A stretch of 64,000 nucleotides of DNA from VXYK01 sp965214565 (GCA_965214565.1 OZ243951.1:1364001-1428000), one strand, 5' to 3'. Positions 1 through 8,395 are shown, counted from the first letter of the stretch. Notes: generated from the sequence alone by a model not told the origin. Translations and numbers: made by a program.

Positions 1-78
1 ACCTTCATGGAACTGCTCGAAAGCCCCCCGCAGATGGCCATGTACTCCCCCGTCGCCGCAACCGGCCTCGACCTCTAA
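1..78 (+). CDS. C-terminal end of an unidentified protein (partial)
   Basis: An open frame enters from the left edge and ends with TAA at 76-78, leaving 25 codons that finish ...TGLDL. Too little is left to recognise a family. The gene lies on the same strand as the thioredoxin operon. In other actinobacteria the gene upstream of trxB is often murJ or a sigma factor, but nothing in these residues confirms either. Confidence 0.45.
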   Translation, partial: TFMELLESPPQMAMYSPVAATGLDL

Positions 79-101
79 CGGCCGTCAACCGCCACACGGG
101 G

Positions 102-197
102 CTACTCCGCTGTCAGGAACTCGACTTCGACTCCGCTGATCTTCGGCCACTGCTGGTCGCAGGTCACCACAGCGACGCTGTTCGGTCGTTCGTGACT
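102..197 (-). pseudogene. Possible C-terminal relic of a PIN-domain protein
   Basis: On the minus strand about 31 codons ending at 102 read ...SVAVVTCDQQWPKISGVEV..., which resembles the last strand and tail of PIN-domain (VapC-like) proteins, where an acidic TCD motif is followed by W and a GVEV stretch. No upstream PIN core or start is visible, because the DNA to the right is the promoter and start of the plus-strand membrane protein at 223. It is either a decayed toxin fragment or a chance resemblance. Confidence 0.25.
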
Positions 198-222
198 TGG
201 ACTGCCGGTAGGCTCCGAGGCC

Positions 223-630
223 ATGGCTTCTGAGACCCCCCCAGCCGAAAATGACTGGATATCAGGTGTCGTCGACACAATCGTCGACAACATCGACAAG
301 ATCCGGACCCATGGCACCGAGAACGCGATACGGGCAGTCCGAGCAGTCGTCTACGGGCTGGTGGCGCTGGTCTTCGTCACCGCGGCACTGACACTGCTGA
401 TCATCATCGGAGTCCGCCTCGCCGACGCCTACCTGCCGATCGGGGCCGGAGTCGGCGATGCCACCTGGGCGGCTCACCTGTTCATCGGCAGCCTCCTGGC
501 GATCCTCGGCTTCGGCTTCTGGTTCAATCGCAAGACCGACGGCCTGCGTTGGGTCAAACTCGCCCTGATAATCGACGCCCTGATCATCGTCGTGATCGTC
601 TGCTACGGCATCATCAACTCGTTCGCCTGA
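223..630 (+). CDS. Small integral membrane protein upstream of trxB
   Basis: This 135-residue protein has a soluble, acidic and amphipathic N-terminus (about 1-42) followed by three hydrophobic segments near residues 43-68, 80-100 and 108-132. The layout, a helical N-terminal region and then closely spaced membrane helices, resembles the small holin-like (Phage_holin_3_6 type) proteins common in actinobacteria, but no diagnostic motif is present, so no function is assigned. It ends 37 bases before trxB on the same strand and could share its transcript. It is probably not a phage gene: no other phage genes are nearby. Confidence 0.7.
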   Translation: MASETPPAENDWISGVVDTIVDNIDKIRTHGTENAIRAVRAVVYGLVALVFVTAALTLLIIIGVRLADAYLPIGAGVGDATWAAHLFIGSLLAILGFGFWFNRKTDGLRWVKLALIIDALIIVVIVCYGIINSFA

Positions 631-666
631 CCGCACCAACACCCAGCGCCCCGCTTAGGAACACAA

Positions 667-1629
667 ATGCCCGAAACCCACGAAGTGGTCATCATCGGCT
701 CAGGCCCCGCAGGGCTCACCGCCGCTCTCTACACCGCACGCGCCAACCTCTCCCCCCTGCTGCTCGAAGGCGAACCCAGTAGCACCAGCGACCAGCCCGG
801 TGGCCAGTTGATGCTCACCACCGACGTCGAGAACTACCCCGGATTCCCCGACGGGGTCATGGGACCCGAGTTGATGGTCAACTTCCGGGCTCAGGCCCAC
901 CGCTTCGGGACCCGGATCGAAACGGTCAAAGCCACCAGAGTCGACCTCTCCGAGCGTCCCTTCAAGGTCTGGGTCGGCGACCCCGAAGCTCCGGAACCTA
1001 CCTATGAGGCCAACTGCCTGATCGTCTCCACCGGAGCCCAGTCGCTGATGCTCAACCTCGACCGCGAGATCGAACTCGTCGGACACGGACTCTCCACCTG
1101 CGCTACCTGCGACGGATTCTTCTTCCGCGACCAGGAGATCGCCGTGGTCGGCGGAGGCGACTCCGCCATCGAGGAAGCCGCCTTTCTCACCCGGTTCGCC
1201 CGCAAGGTCACGATCATCCACCGACGCGACGCCCTGCGCGCATCGAAGATCATGCAACAGCGCGCCTTCGATAACCCGAAGATCGAGTTCATCTGGGACA
1301 CGGTCGTCACCGAATACCTCGGCAAAGACTCGATAAGCGGGTTGCGGCTGCGCAACGTGAAGACCGACCAGGATTCCGAGCTCGCAGTCACCGGAGTGTT
1401 CATCGCCATCGGGCACCGACCCAACACCGACATCTTCTCCGGCCAACTCAAAATGAAGGACAACGGTTACCTGGTAACTCAACCCGACTGCTCACGCACC
1501 AACATCGAGGGCGTGTTCGCCTGCGGAGACGTGCAGGACGACGTCTACCGACAGGCAGTCACCGCCGCCGGTTCAGGGTGCATGGCCGCGCTCGACGCGG
1601 AACGTTGGCTTGAGTCACAACACAGCTAG
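667..1629 (+). CDS. trxB: Thioredoxin reductase
   Basis: NADPH-dependent flavoprotein that reduces thioredoxin in the cytoplasm. The 320-residue length is normal for the low-molecular-weight family. The FAD-binding GSGPAG motif lies at about residues 11-16, the redox-active CATC centre at about 144-147 and the NADPH-binding GGGDSA motif at about 161-166. The conserved CGD of the second FAD segment (FACGDVQDD) lies near residue 285. trxA follows 34 bases after the stop on the same strand, the usual actinobacterial trxB-trxA pair. These genes would also supply reducing power to the peroxidase at 32584, although that link is inference. Confidence 0.97.
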   Translation: MPETHEVVIIGSGPAGLTAALYTARANLSPLLLEGEPSSTSDQPGGQLMLTTDVENYPGFPDGVMGPELMVNFRAQAHRFGTRIETVKATRVDLSERPFKVWVGDPEAPEPTYEANCLIVSTGAQSLMLNLDREIELVGHGLSTCATCDGFFFRDQEIAVVGGGDSAIEEAAFLTRFARKVTIIHRRDALRASKIMQQRAFDNPKIEFIWDTVVTEYLGKDSISGLRLRNVKTDQDSELAVTGVFIAIGHRPNTDIFSGQLKMKDNGYLVTQPDCSRTNIEGVFACGDVQDDVYRQAVTAAGSGCMAALDAERWLESQHS

Positions 1630-1663
1630 AGTCAGCAGCAACCCGACTGAAAGAGACCCAACA

Positions 1664-1990
1664 ATGGCAGGATCCCTTGGCACTCTTGATGACAGTACCT
1701 TCGACGAGGAGATCGGCAGCGCTACCACACCCGTACTGGTCGACTTCTGGGCAGAGTGGTGCGGTCCATGCAAGATGGTCACCCCCATCCTCGAAGAAAT
1801 CGCTGAAGAGCAGGGCGACGCCCTCAAGATTCTCAAGCTCAACGTTGACGACGCCCCGCAGATCGCTCAGCGGTTCGGTGTCATGAGCATTCCCACCCTG
1901 ATCCTCTTCAAGGACGGGGAGGAAGCAAAACGCATAATCGGTGCAAAGCCCAAAGGCGCTCTTCTCAACGACGTAACCCCTTTCCTCTGA
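1664..1990 (+). CDS. trxA: Thioredoxin
   Basis: A 108-residue thioredoxin fold protein with the canonical WCGPC active site at residues 32-36 and the cis-proline loop (MSIPT) near 74-78. I chose the ATG at 1664, which is preceded by a purine-rich GAAAGAG and gives a family-length protein. An in-frame ATG exists further upstream at 1610, but it would overlap the end of trxB and add an atypical leader. The protein is a general disulfide reductase fed by the adjacent TrxB, and the two genes are very likely co-transcribed. Confidence 0.97.
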   Translation: MAGSLGTLDDSTFDEEIGSATTPVLVDFWAEWCGPCKMVTPILEEIAEEQGDALKILKLNVDDAPQIAQRFGVMSIPTLILFKDGEEAKRIIGAKPKGALLNDVTPFL

Positions 1991-2000
1991 GCAGCTCCGG

Positions 2001-2975
2001 ATGAACCCGCCCGGGCTTCCCCTTCGGCGCGGCGACACCGGTGCCGGGGTGCGGGACCTGCATCGCCGTTTGGCCGCGGCCGGGTTCAGCGAAATCGGAT
2101 CTCCCGAGGTGTTCGACGAGACCACCGAGCGGTCCCTTCGCGCGTTCCAAGCCGCACGGCGGCTCGTCGAAGATGGAATCTGCGGTCGACAGACCTGGTC
2201 TGCGCTGGTAGACGCCCATTTTCGGCTCGGTGACCGGATGCTATACCTGCGCTCCCCCATGACCCGCGGCGACGACGTCGCCGACCTCCAGTTGCGTCTC
2301 GGCAATCTCGGGTTCGACGCCGGATGGCTCGACGGAATATTCGGACCCGACACCGAAGCAGCCGTGCGGGACTTCCAACACAATCAGGCACTCAACGCCG
2401 ACGGCACCGTCGGGCGCGCGACCGTCGCCGCTCTCGACCGCCTCGCCGGCCGCGTCGTGGGCGCCAAGACGATCGCTGAGGTGCATCAGACCGAGACTCT
2501 CCGTCGACATGTCGGCGTCGAGGGACGGCGCATCCTGTTGGGAGAGGCCGGAGGTCTGCCTGCGGTGGTCAACTCGCTCGCCCGACTGCTGCAGCTTGAC
2601 GGAGCAACTGTGCTCACCCTGCACCATCCCGACCTCTCCTCACACGCCCAGATCGCCAATAGCTGGAGTGGTGACGCATACATCGGCGTGACCCTCGCCT
2701 CCGACGACTTCTGGGTCGCCTACTTCCAAACAGAGGGCTTTACCTCCAACGGAGGCCGCCTGCTCGCCCGGCAGTGCACGGGCAAGATCGGACCAGTGCT
2801 CAACAGCGACCTCTCTGCCACCGGGATGCGCCTGCCGATCCTTCGCGAGACCAGGATGACAGCGGTGTGGTGCCGGGTCGGGCCGGCACCAGTGGTGGTG
2901 GAGCGAACCGAGGCTTTCGCCAAGGCCCTGCGCGATGCCGTGGTCGACTGGTGCGCAGGCCCCGATCCGCGGTGA
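2001..2975 (+). CDS. CwlM-like peptidoglycan-binding protein with a degenerate amidase domain
   Basis: The 324-residue protein has two peptidoglycan-binding type 1 repeats at about residues 8-73 and 83-150, each with the GxxVxxLQ / FxxxTxxAVxxFQ pattern, followed by a domain of amidase_3 length. The position directly after trxB-trxA matches mycobacterial CwlM. In the C-terminal domain the expected zinc-site motif DPGHGG is replaced by LGEAGG, and the usual catalytic E-x-G-F/Y segment by WCRVGPA. Hydrolysis therefore looks unlikely. In mycobacteria CwlM is a non-catalytic activator of MurA controlled by PknB, and a similar regulatory role is plausible here. There is no signal peptide, which fits a cytoplasmic regulator. 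Confidence 0.8.
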   Translation: MNPPGLPLRRGDTGAGVRDLHRRLAAAGFSEIGSPEVFDETTERSLRAFQAARRLVEDGICGRQTWSALVDAHFRLGDRMLYLRSPMTRGDDVADLQLRLGNLGFDAGWLDGIFGPDTEAAVRDFQHNQALNADGTVGRATVAALDRLAGRVVGAKTIAEVHQTETLRRHVGVEGRRILLGEAGGLPAVVNSLARLLQLDGATVLTLHHPDLSSHAQIANSWSGDAYIGVTLASDDFWVAYFQTEGFTSNGGRLLARQCTGKIGPVLNSDLSATGMRLPILRETRMTAVWCRVGPAPVVVERTEAFAKALRDAVVDWCAGPDPR

Positions 2976-3046
2976 GATCGACTTGCGGAGCCGCCAACTT
3001 CTGTCAGGCTGACTGTCAATAGTTGCCGTGAGGCTGTGGCCCAGAT

Positions 3047-3916
3047 TTAACTGGCAATTATCCGGTAGATCCGTTCCAGGTCATCGAGATCGGCGAAATC
3101 CACCACCAATTTTCCAGGACCCTTACCCAATCTCACAGCGACTCTGGTATCCAGCCGAGAAGCCAACATCTCTTCAAGTTCCAGCACGCCCGCGTCAAGT
3201 ACCTTCGGATCTGCTCTCTTAGCTGGCGTCTTACCGTCTTCATCCGGCTCCGCCGAATCCTCATCGCGGAGCATCTCCTCAATCTGGCGAACGGTCAGAC
3301 CCTCCTCCACAATCTGAGCCGCCAGGCGTTCCTGCTCGGAGCGGTCCGGAGTTGCCAACAATGCTCGTGCATGTCCTGCGCTGAGCTGACCATCAATCAG
3401 CAGGCGCTGCACCAGTGGTGGAAGGTTCAGCAACCTGAGGGTGTTGGCAACAGCGGACCGCGATCTCCCCACCCGCCGCGCAACATCTTCCTGAGTCAAA
3501 TCGAACTCTTCGACGAGTTGCTGATAGGCCGACGCTTCCTCAAGGACGTTGAGGTCCTGCCGATGCAGGTTCTCAACAACAGCCGTCTCAAGCGACGACA
3601 GGTCATCAGAAGTCCTGATAATCGCTGGGATTGCCGAGAGGTTGGCACGCGTCGCCGCACGCCACCGTCGCTCCCCCGCTATCAGCTCATACTGGCCCTC
3701 ATCCAATTCTCGAACCACAATCGGCTGAATGACACCGATCTCGGTGATCGACCTGGACAACGAGGCCAGAGTCTCCTCATCAAAATGTTCACGAGGTTGA
3801 TTCGGGTTCGGGACAACCTGTTGTACGTCGATCTCCTGATAGACACCGCTGTCAGCAGTGAAGTCCGCCGGAATCAGTGAACTGAGACCTTTACCAAGTC
3901 CACTACGTCTCGCCAT
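3047..3916 (-). CDS. parB: Chromosome-partitioning protein ParB
   Basis: A 289-residue ParB/Spo0J family CTP-dependent clamp that loads at parS and recruits ParA and SMC. Visible are the N-terminal ParA-interaction leader (residues 1-15, rich in R/G/K), the ParB/Srx domain with the CTP-binding GERRWRA motif at 81-87, the helix-turn-helix (LTQEDVARRVGRSRSAV, about 139-155) and a C-terminal dimerisation tail. The start overlaps the end of parA by 14 bases, so the two are translationally coupled. Two parS-like sites lie about 100 bases upstream of parA. Confidence 0.96.
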   Translation of the reverse strand: MARRSGLGKGLSSLIPADFTADSGVYQEIDVQQVVPNPNQPREHFDEETLASLSRSITEIGVIQPIVVRELDEGQYELIAGERRWRAATRANLSAIPAIIRTSDDLSSLETAVVENLHRQDLNVLEEASAYQQLVEEFDLTQEDVARRVGRSRSAVANTLRLLNLPPLVQRLLIDGQLSAGHARALLATPDRSEQERLAAQIVEEGLTVRQIEEMLRDEDSAEPDEDGKTPAKRADPKVLDAGVLELEEMLASRLDTRVAVRLGKGPGKLVVDFADLDDLERIYRIIAS

Positions 3917-4679
3917 CGAGCACCTCCTTGGCTAGTGTGCGATAAGCAGTCGCCGCACGCGACCCCGGATCGAATACTGAGATTGGCAAACCGAAACTCG
4001 GTGCTTCGCTCAAACGGACCGCCCGGGGGATCACCTGTCGGCACACCTTGTCTCCAAAGTGGCTCCGCACCTCTTCAGACACCTGCTTTGACAACTTCGT
4101 CCGCGCATCAACCATTCCCAGCACGATCGTGCTGAGATGGAGATCTGGATTGAGGTTACGCTTCACCAAGTCGATGTTCCGGATCAGCAGGCCCAAGCCT
4201 TCCAGAGCATAATACTCGGCCTGAACGGGCACGAGCACTTCCCTCGCCGCTGTCAACCCGTTGATCGTCAACAGACCGAGAGATGGTGGGCAGTCGATGA
4301 ACACCACGTCGTAGTCGTCATCAACCGCATCGAGGGCACCCTTCAACTTCCTCTCGCGGTTCATGGCCGTCACCAACTCGACTTCTGCACCCGCAAGATG
4401 CAGGCTGGACGGAACGACATAGAGGTTCTTCACCGAGACCGGCTCTACCGCATCCTCCAAAGGAAGATCCTCGAGCAGAACATCGTAGACAGAATGATCG
4501 ACCATGCGCGAATCGATGCCTAGACCTCCTGTCGCATTCGCCTGGGGGTCGAGATCGACAATCAGCACCCGCCGGTCAAGCTCGGCCATACAGGCCGCGA
4601 GATTGATTGTCGTCGTGGTTTTTCCAACTCCGCCTTTCTGGTTGGCGACAGCAAATACCCTCGTGTCGGGTTGAGTCAC
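3903..4679 (-). CDS. parA: Chromosome-partitioning ATPase ParA
   Basis: Deviant Walker A ATPase (KGGVGKTT near residues 15-22) of the ParA/Soj type, which binds DNA nonspecifically and moves ParB-parS complexes. I chose the GTG at 4677-4679 because AAGGGAG sits 8 bases upstream and the protein then starts just before the first beta strand, as in the family (258 residues). Longer in-frame options exist at 4742 (ATG) and 4766 (GTG inside the parS site), adding 21 or 29 residues. Walker A' (VVFIDCPPSLG) is intact. It overlaps parB by 14 bases. Confidence 0.93.
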   Translation of the reverse strand: MTQPDTRVFAVANQKGGVGKTTTTINLAACMAELDRRVLIVDLDPQANATGGLGIDSRMVDHSVYDVLLEDLPLEDAVEPVSVKNLYVVPSSLHLAGAEVELVTAMNRERKLKGALDAVDDDYDVVFIDCPPSLGLLTINGLTAAREVLVPVQAEYYALEGLGLLIRNIDLVKRNLNPDLHLSTIVLGMVDARTKLSKQVSEEVRSHFGDKVCRQVIPRAVRLSEAPSFGLPISVFDPGSRAATAYRTLAKEVLDGET

Positions 4680-4758
4680 GAAACCAACTCCCTTCTTCAG
4701 AGCCCCAATATCTTCGGTCAACAAACCGCTAAGGTCAAGCATCCTCAACGAATGTCGC

Positions 4759-4774
4759 TGTTTCACGTGAAACG
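4759..4774. promoter_or_regulatory. parS centromere-like site
   Basis: TGTTTCACGTGAAACG matches the bacterial parS consensus TGTTTCACGTGAAACA at 15 of 16 positions. It lies between parA and rsmG, close to the origin, as expected for a ParB loading site. Confidence 0.85.
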
Positions 4775-4783
4775 GGGGGCGAG

Positions 4784-4799
4784 CGTTTCACATGGAACA
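4784..4799. promoter_or_regulatory. Second, weaker parS-like site
   Basis: CGTTTCACATGGAACA matches the TGTTTCACGTGGAACA variant of parS at 14 of 16 positions. It is 25 bases from the first site, about two and a half helical turns, and ends one base before the rsmG stop codon. Confidence 0.65.
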
Positions 4800-4800
4800 T

Positions 4801-5430
4801 CTAGAACAACGGCGCTCGGCGGCGAGCTGCCTCACGGCGGGGGAAGCGGTCCGCGACAGCACTACCTGTCCGCTGCACACGAAGAAATCCGCCTGAGTTC
4901 GTCTCCCAACGTTCGACGACCGAAGCCGCCAACGGAGCAAGGTCGGCTGCCAGCCAAGTGGTTGCAGTGCTGTCCGACACTGACACCACCAGCGAGCCAC
5001 CTTCAGCAAGCAACGGAAGCCCGCACTCTGCAACTTCGCTCGGAGGCCCGAAAAGGCGCGCGACGACAAGATCGCTCGTGGACCGCCAGTGAGGATCATG
5101 CCCGTATTCGTCCGCGCGTCCATGAACCACCTCGACACGACTGTCCAGACCAGCCGCCCGAACGGCGTCGAGCGCGATCTCGCAACGGCGTGAGCTGGAA
5201 TCCAAGAGGCGCCAAGTCGTTTCTAAGTGCTCAATCGCAAGCAACAGCCCCGGTACACCAACCCCAGAACCCAGATCAACACATCGTGCGCCACGTTTCA
5301 GCCGTGCGCTAGGCAAAATATAGCCTTCGGCGTGCACGCGGAGCTCCTCGATTGGAACCGAACCAAGCGATCCCGCAGCTCGCGCCGTTTCCCAGATTGC
5401 TTCTAACGCATCGTGCTGCGATTCAGCCAC
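4801..5430 (-). CDS. rsmG: 16S rRNA (guanine-527-N7)-methyltransferase RsmG
   Basis: SAM-dependent rRNA methyltransferase (GidB), 209 residues. The SAM-binding motif reads DLGSGVGVPG at residues 52-61, which fits the RsmG form D-x-GSG-x-G-x-PG, and the C-terminus carries the usual proline/arginine-rich PRR-type tail. The VVARLF segment corresponds to the VxARA motif of the family. Position between jag and parA is the standard origin arrangement. The protein is somewhat divergent from typical RsmG but length, motif and context agree. Confidence 0.9.
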   Translation of the reverse strand: MAESQHDALEAIWETARAAGSLGSVPIEELRVHAEGYILPSARLKRGARCVDLGSGVGVPGLLLAIEHLETTWRLLDSSSRRCEIALDAVRAAGLDSRVEVVHGRADEYGHDPHWRSTSDLVVARLFGPPSEVAECGLPLLAEGGSLVVSVSDSTATTWLAADLAPLAASVVERWETNSGGFLRVQRTGSAVADRFPRREAARRRAPLF

Positions 5431-5444
5431 CGGCCGGGGCTGCT

Positions 5445-6386
5445 CTAGTCGCCCGCGGGAGCAATCACTACGTAGCGGCGAGGGTCTTCACCCTCGGAGA
5501 GCGTCTTGATGCCCTCTGCGCCATCGACCGCGTCGTGGACCACCTTTCGATCCGCTGCATTCATGGGCTCAAGTGATCGAGGCACACCGGAGTCGCGCAC
5601 TTCGGCTGCTTGGTCACGGGCGAAACGAACGAGGGCGGCATTCCGTCGAGCAATCACGCCACCTACATCCACTCGAACTCGACCATTGCGCGCGCTGCCC
5701 GCTCGGCGCTGCAGAACAGTCCGAACGAGATCGTCGATAGCGCCCGCTGTTACTCCACGGTGACCAACCATCCGGCCCAGATCGTCACCACTGACCGTAA
5801 TCCGGATCTCATCGCTTCCAATGTCCTCCCTCTGGAAGTCAACGGCAGTACCGAACCGTTCGGCCAAGCCTCTCACGAACTCTTCAGCGAGGTCTGCCTG
5901 CTGGGGCAACGGCATCATTTCTTCGTCATCGTTCACAGTTTCTACCTTCTTCTTGGGTGTTACTGGTTTCTCGGGTGCTTTCGACTTCTTGGACGTCTTC
6001 GCAGTCTGTTTACTCTGCTCCACCTTCTGATCCGGCGAAAGCCGCTCATCGGAACCCTTCTCTGAAGGTTTCTTGCCTCTGTTCTTGGTCCGGGGAGATT
6101 GACCTCGACTGGCATCCTGCTTCTGTTTTCCGCTGTTGCGGTTGCTCTGACCCTGACGACCACGCCTGTTGCCACGATCACGCCGATTGCGGTTCTCTTT
6201 GGACCGAGGGGTGGTGGGACGAACTCGTGCCCTTACTCGTGCCGGTTCTTTGACGCGGCCGAACACCCCGGTCTTGACATCGCTGACAACATCGAACTCT
6301 GCGTCGTCTTCGTGAACACCGAGCCGATCCAAGGCGTGTTCTTTAGCTAGTTCGATCGATTCGCCGATGCTTTCTACCCATTCCAT
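5445..6386 (-). CDS. jag: Jag/KhpB-like RNA-binding protein (Jag_N, KH, R3H)
   Basis: The 313-residue protein begins with a Jag_N domain (about 1-55, including the KTGVFGR motif), continues with a long low-complexity linker rich in Lys, Arg, Ser and Gln (about 60-165), and ends with a KH domain (about 170-240, GRMVGHRG loop) and an R3H domain with the R-x-x-x-H-like core near 280-290. Family members bind RNA and influence cell division and envelope growth. The linker is much longer than in Firmicutes Jag. It lies between yidC and rsmG and is probably in the same operon. Confidence 0.93.
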   Translation of the reverse strand: MEWVESIGESIELAKEHALDRLGVHEDDAEFDVVSDVKTGVFGRVKEPARVRARVRPTTPRSKENRNRRDRGNRRGRQGQSNRNSGKQKQDASRGQSPRTKNRGKKPSEKGSDERLSPDQKVEQSKQTAKTSKKSKAPEKPVTPKKKVETVNDDEEMMPLPQQADLAEEFVRGLAERFGTAVDFQREDIGSDEIRITVSGDDLGRMVGHRGVTAGAIDDLVRTVLQRRAGSARNGRVRVDVGGVIARRNAALVRFARDQAAEVRDSGVPRSLEPMNAADRKVVHDAVDGAEGIKTLSEGEDPRRYVVIAPAGD

Positions 6387-6448
6387 CTCTGCTCCTTTAC
6401 CTGTTGCGCTGCCAGACTCAGTCGAGTCCCGCCGTTGAGAGCCGGCCG

Positions 6449-7663
6449 CTACTTCTTTCGTTTCTTGTGTTGAGGAGAACCTGGATCAGTAGTTCGACCA
6501 GGCCCTCGATGGTGCCGAGACGGGGCGTTGCCCGTCCGACCCGCGCCCGTGCGTTTAGGTTTCTCACTATTCGTTGTTGACTTGTCGGCAGCCTTGGAGC
6601 GAGAGCCCCTGCCGGTTTCTTGACCACGGTCCTTGCTGCCGCGCGATCGATTCGACGCAGTCTGTTTAGGCGCCTGTTTCTTGTTCTTGGCATACGTGCC
6701 ATCACGCTTGGGGGTCGGCACACCTTTCTTGGGAGTCGTACGCCCACCTGACGCGGGGTGCTCCTCATCCGCGTCCTTCATCTGTTCGCGTTTCTTGGCC
6801 AGCAATGCCCCTGGGCTGTCCTCTCCTCGATAGAGGCTCCGAGTGATATAAGCCTGCTGACCGATTCGATAAAGGTTCGACACAACGAAGTACACGACCA
6901 ACGCCGCTGGCATTGTGAAGCTGAACACAGGCAGCATGTAGGGCAGAATCTTCATCAGCATCTGTTGCTGGGGAGGCAATGCTGAAGCACTCCTATTTTG
7001 AATCTGACGCTGCTGAAAAATGCTTGATACCAGGACAATCAGGATCAACAAGATGTACGGAAGACCCGAGAGCAGACTTTCGCCCAAGACATCCTGAGCA
7101 CTTCTCGACAGGTCCATGCCCCAAGACACCATCTCCGTGGGACGATCCCCGAGGGGCGTATCGCCGTCACCCGCAAGGCGAATGTACAGGTCACTATCGA
7201 CCGGAAGATTCTGAGGCAGGAACGGGCGATCTCTTGAACCGAAGGACGTGCCGTCCAGTTCGAGCCCAGCAGAGAGCCGACCACTGGTCCAGCCAAACTG
7301 GTTGCCGAAGTTAGTCGCCCGGCTAGTCAAACCCTGAACCACGCGGAACAACACCAGGAAGAGCGGCATCTGCACGAGCAACGGCAGACAGCCGCCGAAC
7401 ATCGAGATGCCGTGCTCCTGCTGGAACGCCATCATCTCTTCGTTCATCTTCTGGCGGTCACCGCGATTACGGTTCTGAATCGCCTTCAACTCAGGTTGGT
7501 ACCGCTGCATCTGCAGCATCGACTTGGTGCCCTTGAGCGTGAGCGGGGTGACGATTACCATCACCACCAACGTGAGACCCGCAACAGCCATCCCGTAGGA
7601 AGGCCAGAGCTGATAACAGAACGCGAGCACCTCGCCGATCAGGTCGAATATCACATCGAACAT
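6449..7663 (-). CDS. yidC: Membrane protein insertase YidC
   Basis: Oxa1/YidC family insertase, 404 residues. The ATG at 7661-7663 gives MFDVIFDLIG, directly before the first membrane segment, with GGGA about 7 bases upstream. An in-frame extension further upstream would only be a translation of yidD in another frame. The hallmark cytoplasmic loop (QPELKAIQ...) and the GCLPLLVQMP segment are present, followed by further membrane helices. From about residue 290 the C-terminal tail is strongly basic and repetitive and ends in KKRKK, a ribosome-binding type of tail. The 5' end overlaps yidD by 13 bases. Confidence 0.95.
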   Translation of the reverse strand: MFDVIFDLIGEVLAFCYQLWPSYGMAVAGLTLVVMVIVTPLTLKGTKSMLQMQRYQPELKAIQNRNRGDRQKMNEEMMAFQQEHGISMFGGCLPLLVQMPLFLVLFRVVQGLTSRATNFGNQFGWTSGRLSAGLELDGTSFGSRDRPFLPQNLPVDSDLYIRLAGDGDTPLGDRPTEMVSWGMDLSRSAQDVLGESLLSGLPYILLILIVLVSSIFQQRQIQNRSASALPPQQQMLMKILPYMLPVFSFTMPAALVVYFVVSNLYRIGQQAYITRSLYRGEDSPGALLAKKREQMKDADEEHPASGGRTTPKKGVPTPKRDGTYAKNKKQAPKQTASNRSRGSKDRGQETGRGSRSKAADKSTTNSEKPKRTGAGRTGNAPSRHHRGPGRTTDPGSPQHKKRKK

Positions 7664-7908
7664 CTTGGTTCCCCAGTCGCAGGCACCGGGTCGTACCCCG
7701 AAGTGCCCCAAGGATGACAACGACAAACCCGACACGTCGCCAGCCAGCAGCCGCGGACCACCCCATGGGACTCGATCGCCTCGATCGCATACGTCGAGCA
7801 TCCGGGCACATGTCGGCAGGGAGAAACACGGCCCGCGGTGAACTGCTGGTACACCCGCACCAACGCTGTGAGCGAACGCGCAACCAGACTGGTCCGATCA
7901 GCAGTCAT
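7651..7908 (-). CDS. yidD: Membrane protein insertion efficiency factor YidD
   Basis: Small 85-residue YidD family protein. The family pattern is visible: an N-terminal hydrophobic helix, YQxF, CRHVPGCSTYAIEAI, and a C-terminal RVCRCHPW-GxSGYDPVP segment. It sits between rnpA and yidC, overlapping rnpA by 4 bases and yidC by 13. YidD assists insertion of inner-membrane proteins together with YidC. Confidence 0.95.
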   Translation of the reverse strand: MTADRTSLVARSLTALVRVYQQFTAGRVSPCRHVPGCSTYAIEAIESHGVVRGCWLATCRVCRCHPWGTSGYDPVPATGEPRCSM

Positions 7909-8264
7909 GAACCCGAACCTGACATCGCTGTTTCGTGCAGGAGATCAGAAATCGTGCTTCTGAGCTCAGCAGGGGACCAGTGTCCAACCGAAACGGTGAC
8001 CCTGAAAAGGTAGTCTCCCGGTGGCAGGAGCGACGGATCCTCACGAGAGATGTCACGTAATACCGCGCGCACCCGACGACGAATTCTGTTCCTCTGCACC
8101 GCGTTCCCCACCGTGCGTGAAATTGCGAACCCTATTCTCGCGCTCTGCGTGGGATTGTGCGTAGGCGCGGGCCTAGAAACCAGTCGAAGCGGACCTCGAC
8201 CGCGACGCACTCCCTCCGCTCGTAAACGTTCGAAGGAGCGACGACCAGACAGCGCCTCAATCAC
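7905..8264 (-). CDS. rnpA: Ribonuclease P protein component
   Basis: Basic 119-residue protein subunit of RNase P, which helps the catalytic RNA process tRNA 5' ends. The signature RNRIRRRVRAVLR is present at about residues 59-71, preceded by the GFAISRTVGNAVQ segment. It follows rpmH with a 4-base overlap, the nearly universal rpmH-rnpA coupling, and overlaps yidD by 4 bases. Confidence 0.96.
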   Translation of the reverse strand: MIEALSGRRSFERLRAEGVRRGRGPLRLVSRPAPTHNPTQSARIGFAISRTVGNAVQRNRIRRRVRAVLRDISREDPSLLPPGDYLFRVTVSVGHWSPAELRSTISDLLHETAMSGSGS

Positions 8265-8395
8265 GCGGAGAGCCGCGTCCGCTTCTTTTGGCGACGTCGG
8301 GTGAGCACTGAACGCCCTCCTCTAGTGCTCATGCGAGCACGAAAGCCATGCTTGACGTTTCGCCTTCGCACATTCGGTTGATAGGTCCGCTTCAT
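8261..8395 (-). CDS. rpmH: 50S ribosomal protein L34
   Basis: A 44-residue L34 with the conserved MKRTYQPN start, the R-R-x-x-x-HGFRARMSTRGGR core and a basic tail. The ATG at 8393-8395 is preceded by GGAGG with a 5-base gap, so the start is secure; in-frame codons upstream are not part of the protein. It opens the minus-strand operon rpmH-rnpA-yidD-yidC-jag-rsmG. Confidence 0.97.
   Translation of the reverse strand: MKRTYQPNVRRRNVKHGFRARMSTRGGRSVLTRRRQKKRTRLSA

Noticed and set aside
223..630. Prophage holin
   Set aside because: Only the hydrophobic layout is similar; no phage genes are nearby and it sits before trxB.
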